This document shows positions 34,445 through 44,346 of a stretch of DNA of 64,000 bases, one piece after another. The DNA is taken from contig NZ_ATWY01000012.1 in the NCBI RefSeq assembly GCF_000421405.1, positions 62,001 to 126,000 of the forward strand, in the 5' to 3' direction. Origin of the DNA: Butyrivibrio sp. NC2007 (GTDB taxonomy: Bacteria; Bacillota; Clostridia; Lachnospirales; Lachnospiraceae). The position numbers and the translations under genes were made by a program. The notes under the pieces were generated by a model. That model was not told where the DNA came from and did not search any database. It saw nothing but the letters and a program-made list of their open reading frames with translations. Position 1 is the stretch's first letter; each line of letters opens with the position of its first letter.

Positions 34445-34906
34445 TCAGCCGACAGCTTCAATCGCCTCAGCCTTCTTACCAAGTAACCTTTTTTCAACAT
34501 CCTTGGCATTATCATCATCAAAAGCTGTGCTCTTCGCCAAATCTATAAGAGCCTCAAATGTTGTATCTATGAGCTCTTCTACGGTTGGTGCAACGTTATA
34601 CTCATCCACAGCGTTTTCTATGAATTCTTCATCATCTACTTCAAAAAAATAGTCATCCGGATCGTACTCGATATCATAGCCACCAAATATCCTTCGAAGG
34701 CTCTCTTTCCTGGTCTCTTCTGCTTCAGCAAGCTGCATTTTCTTATTAGATGTAAAGCTAACCATCCAGTCGCAAAAAGCTCCTTCTCCTTCAAGGAAAA
34801 TTACTGAAAACCTCAGTCCCTTCAGTACTGAATCGCTAAATTCCTCCATTAAATTCCAATCATTCATAAAATCGGCAAACTTCTGAAAATCATAGTTACT
34901 GTCCAT
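34445..34906 (-). CDS. Acidic hypothetical protein
   Basis: This 153-residue protein is very acidic in the middle (DIEYDPDDYFFEVDDEEF) and helical elsewhere. TTAGGAGG lies 8 bases upstream of the ATG. It lies between the dnaC-like gene and repB. Acidic proteins of this kind can mimic DNA, but nothing else supports that here. No family recognised. Confidence 0.62.
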   Translation of the reverse strand: MDSNYDFQKFADFMNDWNLMEEFSDSVLKGLRFSVIFLEGEGAFCDWMVSFTSNKKMQLAEAEETRKESLRRIFGGYDIEYDPDDYFFEVDDEEFIENAVDEYNVAPTVEELIDTTFEALIDLAKSTAFDDDNAKDVEKRLLGKKAEAIEAVG

Positions 34907-34962
34907 GACAAATACCTCCTAATACATCAACTATACTACCTGGCATTTTATCCTGGCAATCC

Positions 34963-34979
34963 TACCCCAAGGTGGGGTA
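34963..34979. terminator. Small GC-rich hairpin
   Basis: TACCCCA-AGG-TGGGGTA is a perfect 7-bp stem upstream of the acidic protein gene and 77 bases after the dnaC-like stop. No strong T-run follows. Confidence 0.4.
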
Positions 34980-35055
34980 ACATCTTCATTTGTGATTATC
35001 CAAAGCACTGGAATATCCATGGTTTCTGCCTCTTCCGGGTACGTCGCATACCATA

Positions 35056-36051
35056 TCAGTCAGTATTACTACGCTTACTTTCCAAGTCTTTTTTTGCAAG
35101 TTTCTTTTCCTTACGGATATCCGGTCCTGAAAGCTTGAGTATCTTATAATTCCCAGTGATCCTAGAAAAAATCCTGTCAGAATAAATACTCTGCAGACCC
35201 TCAAGAGAGTAATTTGTGGTAATGATTGTTGATTTCTTGCGATTTTTCCGTTCTTCAAGCAGAGAAAAAAGTTCTCTGCTCACGAAATTGCCTGTTATCT
35301 CTGTCCCAAGGTCATCAATAACAAGGAGGTCGCAGTCGTACAGATCATCATATACCGCCTTTAACCAGGCCTTGTTTTTGAAATCAAATGCATATTCCGA
35401 AATAAGCTCAAATAAGCCAATGGCGCCAAAGTAAATAACTGAGTTTCCTCTCTTTAAAAGCTCATCTGCAATGCAAATGGTCATAAAGCTTTTGCCCGTA
35501 CCAACAGGGCCATATATGAAAAGGTTCTGATAGTCAGTGTTAAAGGAAGAAATAAACTCTTCCGCAACCTTTCTTAAGCCTCTGAATCTATCAAGATCCT
35601 CGCCCTTGTAATACGAATCAGTCATATTTGCAAAATTGCATTCCTGGGTCAGTGATCGAAGATTTGATTTGTCATATAAAGTCTCGATTATTTTCTGCTT
35701 AAAACAATGGCATTTTTCATTCCCTATGTATCCTGTATCCTTACAATCCTTGCACTTGTATTCGAAGTCCAGGTAGTCTGCAGTATAGCCAGACTTCTTT
35801 AAAAGCTCCGCCTTTTGAGCAGCTAAAGCTTTTAATTTTGAATCCAAAAGGTTTTTATCCAATTTCTCTCCAGCAATAATTCGTCTTCCAAACTCCACAC
35901 TGGCAGTAGATGTCTGTTCATCAAGCTCCTTATATCCGGGGACATTATCATATATTTCTTGCAGCTTTTCCTCCCGCTCGCGTCTATGGCGAATGCGCAA
36001 ATCTTCATATTGCTGCATAATGCTGTTGTATTGGTTATTAGTAAGTGGCAT
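35056..36051 (-). CDS. dnaC: DnaC-like helicase loader ATPase
   Basis: This protein of 331 residues loads the replicative helicase. It has a helical N-terminal part, Cys pairs (CKDCKDTGYIGNEKCHC) that likely hold zinc, then an AAA+ domain with GPVGTGKS, Walker B LLVIDDLGTE and a sensor (IITTNYSLEGL). It resembles DnaC/DnaI/IstB proteins. I use the ATG at 36051 with AAAGGAG upstream; the longer frame overlaps dnaB. It lies directly after dnaB, its expected partner. Confidence 0.88.
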   Translation of the reverse strand: MPLTNNQYNSIMQQYEDLRIRHRREREEKLQEIYDNVPGYKELDEQTSTASVEFGRRIIAGEKLDKNLLDSKLKALAAQKAELLKKSGYTADYLDFEYKCKDCKDTGYIGNEKCHCFKQKIIETLYDKSNLRSLTQECNFANMTDSYYKGEDLDRFRGLRKVAEEFISSFNTDYQNLFIYGPVGTGKSFMTICIADELLKRGNSVIYFGAIGLFELISEYAFDFKNKAWLKAVYDDLYDCDLLVIDDLGTEITGNFVSRELFSLLEERKNRKKSTIITTNYSLEGLQSIYSDRIFSRITGNYKILKLSGPDIRKEKKLAKKDLESKRSNTD

Positions 36052-36077
36052 GTTATCTCCTTTACGAAACTGATAAA

Positions 36078-37427
36078 CTATTTTCTCTCCATTGCAAGAT
36101 TTGCAAACCTCGTATACTCTGGTTGCCATGCCAGCTTTACCGTTCCTGTTGGGCCGCTTCTCTGCTTCGCAATAATAATCTGGGCAACGTTCTTTTCTTC
36201 ACAATCGTGATCATAGACATCTTCTCTATGAATAAACATCACCATATCAGCATCCTGCTCAATAGATCCTGATTCTCTAAGGTCAGACAGCATCGGGATA
36301 TGATCCGTTCTCTTCTCTGTATCACGATTCAGCTGCGAAAGAGCAATAATCGGTATTTCAAGCTCTCTGGCAAGCGCTTTTAGCGATTTTGAAATCTCTG
36401 CAACCTCCTCCTGCCTTGAAGATGGGCCATTTCTACCCTGCTTATATTTCACAAGCTGTAAATAGTCGATAAAGACAGCGTCCAATCCGGACTGTGCCTT
36501 GAATTTTCTACACTTTGCCTGAATATCCTGAAGAGTGATTATAGGGGCATCATCTATAATGAGCTTGGACTTACTTATAACATTGGCACTATCAACAACA
36601 CTGCTCCATTCTCCATCGGACATGTTTCCACTCTTAATATTTTCTGAATTAACACGGGAATCCATCGCAATAAGCCTGTTGACCAGCTGTACTCTTGGCA
36701 TCTCCAAAGAAAAGATTGCAACGCATCTGTTATCATGTAGCGCCATGTACTCTGCCATGTTTAAGGCAAACGCAGTCTTTCCCATGGCAGGACGAGCAGC
36801 TATAAGCACAAGATCAGCCGAATGAAACCCGGTGGTCTTATAATCCAGATCAGTAAAGCCCGTTGCGACACCGGTAACATGCCCCTGCATTTTGCTTGCC
36901 TTTTCCATAAGGTTAAGTGCATCCATGACAATCTGGTCGATAGGGACAACATCCCCTGCGCTTCTCTTCTGAGTTACATCCAGTACTGTTTTCTCAGCAT
37001 CGTTTAAAACCCCAATCACATTATCAGATTCTGTATAGCACGCGTTCTCAGCATCATTACATGCCTTAATCAACTTACGTAGCATAGACTTATTCTTTAC
37101 GATGTTGGCGTAATACTTTACATTGGCTGATGTCGGTACTTTTTCTACCAGCCCTGCGATAAACTCGCCACTACAAACCTCAGGAGAAACATTCTTTTCT
37201 CTGAGTCGGTTTTGCAGAGTAACCGGATCAACAGCGCTTTCCTCTTTCTCCAGCTCTACCATCGTAGAGAACATCGTTCCCAGCTGTCTGTAATAGAAAT
37301 CATCTTCAATCAGTATTTCAGCAGCTGTTTTGATTGCGCCTCTGTCAAGTATCATTGCCCCAATTACAGATTGCTCTGCTTCCTGATTATTCGGCGGAAC
37401 CCGCCGCAATACATTTTCATCCTTCAT
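36078..37427 (-). CDS. dnaB: Replicative DNA helicase DnaB
   Basis: This 449-residue hexameric helicase has the N-terminal domain (VPPNNQEAEQSVIGAMILDR) and the RecA-like C-terminal domain with Walker A ARPAMGKTAF, a downstream FSLEMP segment, Walker B FIDYLQL and SDLRESGSIEQDADMV. The length is normal. It lies between the truncated DnaA-like gene and the DnaC-like gene in one operon behind polC and dnaA. Confidence 0.95.
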   Translation of the reverse strand: MKDENVLRRVPPNNQEAEQSVIGAMILDRGAIKTAAEILIEDDFYYRQLGTMFSTMVELEKEESAVDPVTLQNRLREKNVSPEVCSGEFIAGLVEKVPTSANVKYYANIVKNKSMLRKLIKACNDAENACYTESDNVIGVLNDAEKTVLDVTQKRSAGDVVPIDQIVMDALNLMEKASKMQGHVTGVATGFTDLDYKTTGFHSADLVLIAARPAMGKTAFALNMAEYMALHDNRCVAIFSLEMPRVQLVNRLIAMDSRVNSENIKSGNMSDGEWSSVVDSANVISKSKLIIDDAPIITLQDIQAKCRKFKAQSGLDAVFIDYLQLVKYKQGRNGPSSRQEEVAEISKSLKALARELEIPIIALSQLNRDTEKRTDHIPMLSDLRESGSIEQDADMVMFIHREDVYDHDCEEKNVAQIIIAKQRSGPTGTVKLAWQPEYTRFANLAMERK

Positions 37428-37453
37428 TGTCTTCCTCCCTCGTATACTGTTTT

Positions 37454-37972
37454 TTAGTTCCTTATCCCTATTACCAGTCCCATTTCAAGCTTTCCTCTGA
37501 ACAGTTTGTCCATCTCCCCCAGGTCAGTAGGCCTCCTGTCTGCTGAAAAGACTATTTGTTTTCCTTGTAAATAAAGGGAATCAAAGGTATTTATGAGTTC
37601 ATTTAGGACCACTCGTCTTTCCATAAAATAATCAATGTCATCCACCAGAAGCACATCTACATTTCGGTACTTTTCGCGGAACAGTTTGATTCCTAGCCCA
37701 TATTGGTTTGAAGAAATTGCGCTTAGCAGGTCGTTATCAAAATCTTCACCTCTTACATATAGGACATCCAAAAGAGGCTTTTTCTCGCGAAGGTCTCGCT
37801 CCATTGCCTTTAACAGATGTGTCTTGCCGTCATATCTTTTCCCATACAGATAAAGAGGATTAAATCTGCCACCTGGTTCGTTTGTGACTTCCTTAGCTGC
37901 CTCGAACGCAAACTTATTTCTTCTGTCTACGTCAAAGTTTTCAAATGTATACACTCTATTTCTCGCATACAT
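37454..37972 (-). CDS. Truncated DnaA-like AAA+ protein
   Basis: This 172-residue protein matches the ATPase domain of DnaA but lacks domains I, II and IV. It keeps YTFENFDVDRRNKFAF, Walker A GKRYDGKT (44-51), Walker B LLVDDID (108-114) and sensor SADRRP (143-148), then stops just after the box VII region. There the residue equal to the DnaA arginine finger is Lys (FRGKLEMGL against FRSRFEMGL next door). It lies 2 bases after dnaA. It could act like Hda or as a poisoned subunit that restrains DnaA. Confidence 0.85.
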   Translation of the reverse strand: MYARNRVYTFENFDVDRRNKFAFEAAKEVTNEPGGRFNPLYLYGKRYDGKTHLLKAMERDLREKKPLLDVLYVRGEDFDNDLLSAISSNQYGLGIKLFREKYRNVDVLLVDDIDYFMERRVVLNELINTFDSLYLQGKQIVFSADRRPTDLGEMDKLFRGKLEMGLVIGIRN

Positions 37973-37974
37973 AA

Positions 37975-39363
37975 CTACTCCTTTTTGTTGAGGTTCAGCT
38001 TCATACAGATAACATCTATCTTTTGATTGACATCTTCATCTGTGGAGAGCATGTCGGTTATCCTCTCAATACTGTTCTTTACTGTTGAGTGATCTCTTCC
38101 ACCCAACTCTTTTCCTATGCCAGCGAGCGTTGTATCCGTATATTCCCTGATTAAATACATTGCAAGCTGCCTTGGAAGAACAATATCATTACTCCTCTTT
38201 TTGGACTTAAGAAGATCAACACTCACGTTATACTGCTCTGCTACAGTGCTTATGATTACTGACGGAGGGATATTTCTTGCTCTTCCAACCTCGATATCAT
38301 CCCGGAGAGCGAGCTTTGCCTCTTCTTCTCCAATGTGCTCCAGCTTATTAAGCCTTGAATAAGCAACAACCTTTGTGTAAGCACCTTCAAGCTCCCTGAC
38401 ATTAGAAACAACCCCATTTGCTATATACTCAAAAACGCTGTCATCAATATCAAGAATTTTTCCCTCATGGAGCTTTCGCAAAATTGCCATTCTGGTCTCG
38501 TAGTCGGGCTTTTGGATATCTGAAGTCAATCCCATCTCAAAGCGCGACCTGAATCTCTCATCCAGAGCCTCTATTTCTTTTGGATGACGATCCGAGGAAA
38601 GAACTATCTGTTTCCCATCCTGATATAAAGTATTAAAGGTATGGAAAAACTCAAGCTGCGTAGCCTTCTTGCCAATTATGAACTGAACGTCATCAATCAA
38701 CAGTACATCTACCGTCCTGTATTTTTCATGCAGTTCATCTACCTGCCCTGTCCTGATGTACTCAATAACCTCATTGGTGAAATCCTCAGAAGTAACATAT
38801 AAGACTTTCTGCTCAGGCGCCGTTCTACAGATGTAATTACCTATGGCTTGAAGAAGATGTGTCTTACCAAGCCCCGGTCCTCCATATAAAAACAGCGGAT
38901 TGTATATAGCCCCTGGGTCTTCAGCTACAGCCACAGCAGCGCTATAAGCAAACCTGTTGCTACCTCCAACAACGAAGCTTTCAAAGGTAAACTTGGGCTT
39001 CAGGCTCGCCCTTAGCTGTGCCAGTTTCTCTTCAGACATCTTTTCTTCGTTTCTCGCTGTTACTTCTTCAGCGTCAAACGTGAATTCCACTGACAATTCA
39101 TCTATCAGGCCGTCCAGCTCCGCCGCAGCAGCCATAGCTTCAACAAAAAAGCTGTAAAACCTGTTTTTAACATAGTCCATTGCCATGGCATTGTTCTGCG
39201 GAAGAAGTACATAAGCCACGCCATCTGTATATCGCAAAAACTCCAATGGCTCTATCCACGTGCCATAGGATATATTGGTGAGACAGCACTCCTTTCGAAC
39301 TATCTGCTTAATTTCGTCCCACTTTTCCTCTATTCGATTGCTTATTGAAACATCATCAGTCAT
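37975..39363 (-). CDS. dnaA: Chromosomal-type initiator DnaA
   Basis: This 462-residue DnaA has domain I (residues 1-80), an acidic linker, the AAA+ domain with GGPGLGKTHLL, Walker B LLIDDVQF, sensor SSDRHPKE and the arginine finger in RFRSRFEMGL, and a full domain IV ending in GGRDHSTVKNSIERI, the DnaA-box reading motif. A complete DnaA outside the chromosome is unusual; it lies between polC and a truncated paralogue. It may serve this replicon origin or influence the host oriC. Confidence 0.95.
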   Translation of the reverse strand: MTDDVSISNRIEEKWDEIKQIVRKECCLTNISYGTWIEPLEFLRYTDGVAYVLLPQNNAMAMDYVKNRFYSFFVEAMAAAAELDGLIDELSVEFTFDAEEVTARNEEKMSEEKLAQLRASLKPKFTFESFVVGGSNRFAYSAAVAVAEDPGAIYNPLFLYGGPGLGKTHLLQAIGNYICRTAPEQKVLYVTSEDFTNEVIEYIRTGQVDELHEKYRTVDVLLIDDVQFIIGKKATQLEFFHTFNTLYQDGKQIVLSSDRHPKEIEALDERFRSRFEMGLTSDIQKPDYETRMAILRKLHEGKILDIDDSVFEYIANGVVSNVRELEGAYTKVVAYSRLNKLEHIGEEEAKLALRDDIEVGRARNIPPSVIISTVAEQYNVSVDLLKSKKRSNDIVLPRQLAMYLIREYTDTTLAGIGKELGGRDHSTVKNSIERITDMLSTDEDVNQKIDVICMKLNLNKKE

Positions 39364-39380
39364 GGTCTTCTCCTAACTTC

Positions 39381-42300
39381 CTATTTCCCCATCAGATCAA
39401 AGATGCTGAGCTGACTCGATTCCGGAAGATCCCCAAACATACCAAGGCGATGCATAGTATCCATGACAACCTGTGGGCACTTGGTTCTTGCCTTAAAGTC
39501 ATCCCTTGATGTAAATGGACCGTTCTTCGCAGCCTCAACTATCTGATCTGCAGCCTTTTCACCAAGCTTGTCGATACTCTTAAGGCTCGGCATAATCTTT
39601 TTTCCGAATACTTTAAAAGACCTGGAATCAGCCCTATAGATATCGATAGGCTCTACTTCAATACCTCTTTCATACATTTCCTCTGCCAGCCTCATAGCAG
39701 CAAGTTCATCCTCCTCAGCGGCTGTCATTTCATCCCCTTTTTCCCTGTACTCGGCCATATGTCGCCTCAAGGTCGTAAGCCCCTGGAACATCCTCTCGTA
39801 ATTTATTGCCTTCGCTCTTATTGAAAACCATGCGGCATAAAATGCTTCCGGCATATAAACCTTGAAATAAGCGATTCTCCAGGCCATCATTACGTAGGCT
39901 GCAGCATGAGCCTTGGGGAACATGTACTGGATCTTCTGGCAGGACTCGATGTACCACTCAGGGACACCGTGATCCAGCATGTCTTTCTTCCAATCCTCCC
40001 AGTTGTTCTCCTTACCTGCAGCAACTTTTCCTTTACGCACAGCCTCCATGATCTTGAAGGACTCTGACTTATCAAGTCCCATATGGATCAGATAGACCAT
40101 GATATCGTCTCTACAACAAATGCAGGAGCTAAGAGTTGCTGTACCAGCTTCTATAAGGTCTTTCGCATTGCCCAACCATACATCAGTACCATGAGAAAGA
40201 CCTGAAATCCTTATAAGATCGGAAAAGGACTGAGGCGCAGCATCAATAACCATGTTCATGGCAAAGTCTGTTCCAAACTCAGGAAGCCCCAAACAGCCAA
40301 GCTTGGTACCGCTTATCTGCTTTGGAGTAATACCCAACGCCTCTGTATTCATAAAAAGAGACATTACCTTCTCATCGTCAAGCGGCACCTCCTGCGGATC
40401 TCGTCCTGTGCAATCATTTAAGAACCTGATCATCGTTGGATCATCATGTCCAAGAATATCTAGCTTCAGCAAGTTATGATCTATCGAGTGGTAGTCAAAA
40501 TGTGTAGTGATTATAGGCGTATGCACATCATTAGCCGGGTGCTGAATTGGTGTAAAACTGTGTATGTTCTCTCCCACAGGAAGAACGATAATGCCTCCCG
40601 GATGCTGGCCGGTTCCTCGGCGCACACCAATACATCCCTGAGCGATACGCTCTACCTCTGCGTTCCTCTTTGTGATGTTCTCAAGTTCAAAGTACTTCTT
40701 TACATATCCATAGGCTGTTTTGTCCGCAACAGATGCTATGGTTCCGGCTCTGAAGGTCTGGCCTTCTCCAAAGATAACTTCCGTGTACTTATGGGCTTTG
40801 GCCTGGTATTCACCGGAAAAGTTAAGGTCGATATCAGGCTCTTTGTCTCCCTTAAAGCCCAGGAATGTCTCAAATGGAATGTCAAAGCCATCCTTCTTCA
40901 TCTTGGTACCGCACTTCGGACACATCTTATCAGGCATGTCACAACCTGAGTTTCCTGAGTACTTCAGAACGTCCTCACTGTCAAAGTCACTGTATTTACA
41001 GTTGGGGCATAGATAGTGCGGCGGCAGAGAGTTAACCTCAGTGATTCCAGCTGCAAAGGCCACAAAAGATGACCCTACTGATCCTCTGGATCCAACGAGA
41101 TATCCATCTTCCAAGGATTTCCATACGAGCTTCTGAGCAATAATGTAAAGAACCGCATAGCCGTTGCCTATAATGGACTTAAGCTCTTTTTCCAGTCTCT
41201 CTTCAACTATTGGCGGAAGCTGCTCGCCATAGATTTCGTGAATCTTTTCGTAGCATATCTTCCTGAGGGTCTCATCAGAGTTCTCGATAACAGGCGGACA
41301 TTTATCGGGCCTTACAGGAGCTATATTTTTACATCTATTAGCAATTCTATTAGAATTTTCTATTACAACCTCTCTGGCCTTTTCGTCTCCGAGATACTCA
41401 AACTCCTTAAGCATCTCCTCTGTAGTCCGAAGATACAAAGGCGCAGGCTCCTCGTCATCCATACCCTTTATCTTCATGATGACTCGCCTGTATATCTCAT
41501 CCTCCGGATTTAAGAAATGTACGTCACAGGTTGCGACAACAGGCTTGTCATACTTTTCTCCAAGTGCAACTATCTCGCGGTTAATATCTCTAAGGTCTTC
41601 CTCGGATGTGATTCCTTCAAATTTCTCGCTGCCAATCATGAAACGGTTATTGGCAATCGGCTGAATCTCAAGGTAATCGTAAAATTCTACTATCTTGGCA
41701 ATCTCATCCTCTGGTTTTCCTCCAAGAACCGCTTCATACACCTCTCCTGCGCAGCATGCGGATCCAATGATCAGTTCCTCCCTGTACTTCATGATCTCGC
41801 TCTTTGGCATACGCGGTTTTCCATGGAAATAATCCAGGTGGGATTTGCTGATAAGGGTATACAGGTTAGTCCTTCCGATAACGTCAGTCGCCAATAGAAT
41901 TACGTGATGAGACGGCAGTCTCTTTATGGCCTCTGGGCTAAGCTCCTCCAATTCTTTTAGCTTCTCCAGGTCAAAGATTTCTCTTTCAAAGAGCTTCTGC
42001 TCAAACTTTTCATATATCTGCGCAGTGCACTCAGCATCAGCTATTGCTCTGTGGTGGTGCTCATTTACAACTTCAAGCTTTTTACACACAGCATCAAGAT
42101 TGTGTCTTGCCTGCTCCGGATAAAAAGCTCTGGAAAGGCCCATAGTATCTATACAAGTGAACTCTTTCTCAATCCCAAGTCGCTTACAGTTTTCCTTAAT
42201 AAAACCGATATCAAAAGAAACATTGTGGCCTACAAGAACGCAGTCTCCGCAAAAATCCAAGAACTTTGGCAAAGCCTGCTCTATTGTAGGTTCACCAATA

Positions 42301-43841
42301 ACCATGTCATCTGTAATGCTGGTAAGCCTGGTTGTGTAGGGCGGTATCGGAATCTTGGGATCAACAAACTGCGAAAAGCGCCCGATCACTGTTCCTTCTT
42401 TTATCTTCACCGCCCCAATCTCGATTATCTTGCCCTTTACAGGAGACAATCCTATGGTTTCGAGATCAAATACGACCAGGGTACTGCCCTTCAACTGCTG
42501 TCCCTTGTTGTTAAGAACTATCTTGAAAAAGTCATCAACAAGGTAGCCTTCAACTCCTAGAATCATCTTGAACTGGTCAATATCAGAATCCTTATGCTTG
42601 TCCTTATATTTCTGAATGTAGTGATATCCTTCTGTCAGTCCCTGAACAACACCGTGGTCTGTTATGGCTATACCAGGCATCCCCCATGCATATGCCTGAG
42701 CTATGATATCTCCTGCGCTTGATACACCATCCATGTCGCTCATTTTTGTATGGCAGTGTAGTTCAACTCTCTTTTCCGCAGAGTTATCTACTCTTTTCTC
42801 TGTGAAATCAGGAATCGTCTTTATGCCGGTAATGCTCTGCATAGACACTTCATGATCGAACTTATCCATCAGTGCCATTCCCTTGATCTTAAGGAAGGCT
42901 CCAGGATAAATCTTTTTCTCAAGCTCAGGCACAGCTTCAGCCGCCACAAAGATTTTGACCTTTATGCTGTCAGTAAAATCCGATACGACAAACATAAGAA
43001 TCGCACGTTCATTCTGCTTATATGGCTTGCATTCATAGCTTAGAACCTTGCCTCGAATAGTTACCTCATCTCCATCGCCGAGGATATTCTCAATCGCAGT
43101 AGCCTCATCCTCAAAGTTCTTTCCATATATAACGTTGGGATCATCAGGAAGTTTGGATCTGACAAAGGATCCGTTCTTATAAGAGCCCTTCCCATTTCCA
43201 AAGCCCTTTCCTTTGGCCTTGGAGTCTTTCTTTTCCTTGGGTTCAGCCTCCGGCTTTTCTTTATCTGTCGCTTCTACTGCCTTAACGGCCCTCTCAACTA
43301 CTTCTTCTGAGTAGTTGGCTTTGGTTGTTTCCTCTGAAGGCTCTTTATACTCAACACTCACAGAAGCTCCCAATCCACAACGCTCGTTAAATATCTTTTC
43401 AAAGACGCGGGCTATATCCTGAGCTTTCTTCCTGGCAATGACAGTATCTTCAAGGTAAATGACAACCTTATAATCCTCGCCAAACCAGAAGTCCGCCTTC
43501 CTAACCAGCGTGTATTCTATGGGGTCATAAGCTTTGAGCTCAACAAAGATACTGTCACGATACAGTTCAAACAAATACTCTGGAGTATACTGTGAGGACA
43601 GGTTGTACTTCTCGTAAATCTTTACTGTAACGGACAGCCCGGAAAAGAGCTGATCTTTTATTTCTTTTTCTAACTTATATATCTCTGGTTTCTCGATCAG
43701 AATGCTGCTGGAGATATAAATACGAATAAAATCCTGCTTTCTGGTTGATGAGATCTTATCTATGACGACATCTTTAAAGATGTCTTTTGTAGATGCATCC
43801 AACGCAAGCGTTGGAAATGCCTGCAAAAAAGGCTTATTCAT
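39381..43841 (-). CDS. polC: DNA polymerase III alpha subunit, PolC type
   Basis: This 1486-residue polymerase has the PolC order: N-terminal domain and OB fold, a split PHP domain (HCHTKMSDMDG near 362), an inserted proofreading exonuclease (VFDLETIGL near 457), then the polymerase core with PDIDLNFSGEY near residue 1002 and a zinc-like CysxxCys region before it (CPNCKYSDFDS). Key acidic residues are present, so it looks active. Length is normal for PolC. A second, replicon-borne PolC is rare. It overlaps the next upstream gene by 4 bases. Confidence 0.96.
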   Translation of the reverse strand: MNKPFLQAFPTLALDASTKDIFKDVVIDKISSTRKQDFIRIYISSSILIEKPEIYKLEKEIKDQLFSGLSVTVKIYEKYNLSSQYTPEYLFELYRDSIFVELKAYDPIEYTLVRKADFWFGEDYKVVIYLEDTVIARKKAQDIARVFEKIFNERCGLGASVSVEYKEPSEETTKANYSEEVVERAVKAVEATDKEKPEAEPKEKKDSKAKGKGFGNGKGSYKNGSFVRSKLPDDPNVIYGKNFEDEATAIENILGDGDEVTIRGKVLSYECKPYKQNERAILMFVVSDFTDSIKVKIFVAAEAVPELEKKIYPGAFLKIKGMALMDKFDHEVSMQSITGIKTIPDFTEKRVDNSAEKRVELHCHTKMSDMDGVSSAGDIIAQAYAWGMPGIAITDHGVVQGLTEGYHYIQKYKDKHKDSDIDQFKMILGVEGYLVDDFFKIVLNNKGQQLKGSTLVVFDLETIGLSPVKGKIIEIGAVKIKEGTVIGRFSQFVDPKIPIPPYTTRLTSITDDMVIGEPTIEQALPKFLDFCGDCVLVGHNVSFDIGFIKENCKRLGIEKEFTCIDTMGLSRAFYPEQARHNLDAVCKKLEVVNEHHHRAIADAECTAQIYEKFEQKLFEREIFDLEKLKELEELSPEAIKRLPSHHVILLATDVIGRTNLYTLISKSHLDYFHGKPRMPKSEIMKYREELIIGSACCAGEVYEAVLGGKPEDEIAKIVEFYDYLEIQPIANNRFMIGSEKFEGITSEEDLRDINREIVALGEKYDKPVVATCDVHFLNPEDEIYRRVIMKIKGMDDEEPAPLYLRTTEEMLKEFEYLGDEKAREVVIENSNRIANRCKNIAPVRPDKCPPVIENSDETLRKICYEKIHEIYGEQLPPIVEERLEKELKSIIGNGYAVLYIIAQKLVWKSLEDGYLVGSRGSVGSSFVAFAAGITEVNSLPPHYLCPNCKYSDFDSEDVLKYSGNSGCDMPDKMCPKCGTKMKKDGFDIPFETFLGFKGDKEPDIDLNFSGEYQAKAHKYTEVIFGEGQTFRAGTIASVADKTAYGYVKKYFELENITKRNAEVERIAQGCIGVRRGTGQHPGGIIVLPVGENIHSFTPIQHPANDVHTPIITTHFDYHSIDHNLLKLDILGHDDPTMIRFLNDCTGRDPQEVPLDDEKVMSLFMNTEALGITPKQISGTKLGCLGLPEFGTDFAMNMVIDAAPQSFSDLIRISGLSHGTDVWLGNAKDLIEAGTATLSSCICCRDDIMVYLIHMGLDKSESFKIMEAVRKGKVAAGKENNWEDWKKDMLDHGVPEWYIESCQKIQYMFPKAHAAAYVMMAWRIAYFKVYMPEAFYAAWFSIRAKAINYERMFQGLTTLRRHMAEYREKGDEMTAAEEDELAAMRLAEEMYERGIEVEPIDIYRADSRSFKVFGKKIMPSLKSIDKLGEKAADQIVEAAKNGPFTSRDDFKARTKCPQVVMDTMHRLGMFGDLPESSQLSIFDLMGK

Positions 43842-44122
43842 GAATCATTTTCCCCCTCAACATCAATCTCCTTTATTTCAAAACCATCCTCGGAACACGA
43901 AATAACAAGCTTATCAAACACCAGGTATTCCCCAGGCCTTATCCCACTGACATATCTGGAGAGTTTTTCCAGATTAAGATCTGTAGACGCACACTGAGCA
44001 ACCATATCGTCCACATCAGCGTACTGCCCGGGCTTAAGATTTTTCATATATTCCGAGAGCTTATCGAGATCAAATTCAATCTCGTCAGGATCCCATTTTC
44101 TCTTGTCCTTCTTTCTACCCAT
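43838..44122 (-). CDS. Small protein coupled to polC
   Basis: This protein of about 94 residues starts at the ATG at 44122 after GGAGGGG and overlaps polC by 4 bases. It holds two similar halves, each with a LDKLSEYMKNLKPGQY-like helix-turn (LEKLSRYVSGIRPGEY in the second). The repeat suggests a small two-fold domain. No family recognised; tight coupling suggests work with PolC. Confidence 0.65.
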   Translation of the reverse strand: MGRKKDKRKWDPDEIEFDLDKLSEYMKNLKPGQYADVDDMVAQCASTDLNLEKLSRYVSGIRPGEYLVFDKLVISCSEDGFEIKEIDVEGENDS

Positions 44123-44160
44123 AACCCCTCCAAGCCGCATAAATACGGCATTCTCCCTCA

Positions 44161-44187
44161 AAACAAAGGGTGATAAAACCCATTGTT
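44161..44187 (-). repeat. Hairpin at 5' end of polC transcript
   Basis: AACAAAGGGT and ACCCATTGTT form a 10-position stem with one mismatch, followed on the - strand by TTTT. It lies directly after the -10 of site D, so it would be the very 5' end of the polC-dnaA mRNA. Confidence 0.45.
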
Positions 44188-44219
44188 TAGTATAGAAAAT
44201 GAGGTGGACAACTTCTGAC
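44188..44219 (-). promoter_or_regulatory. polC-dnaA operon promoter, GGACA site D
   Basis: On the - strand GGTCA-N5-TGTCC, 11 bases, then TATACT (44188-44193). The arrangement is identical to the rep promoter. It would drive the small gene, polC, dnaA, the DnaA-like gene, dnaB and dnaC. Confidence 0.78.
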
Positions 44220-44346
44220 CACTCACATTCATTACTGTTGTTATTTTTTGGTCCACTTATAGAACCTCGGTTTTATCATACTTGGCGGCATGAACAAATT
44301 TTTTCACATAGTGTTTGATACCCTTCTCATGACAAGGAGGGACCTG

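Noticed and set aside
34986-35258. 90-codon - strand ORF overlapping the end of the dnaC-like gene
   Set aside because: It is out of frame with a clear AAA+ gene, has no ribosome binding site and no protein-like pattern.
40476-40949. 157-codon + strand ORF inside polC
   Set aside because: It is an antisense shadow of the conserved polymerase core.
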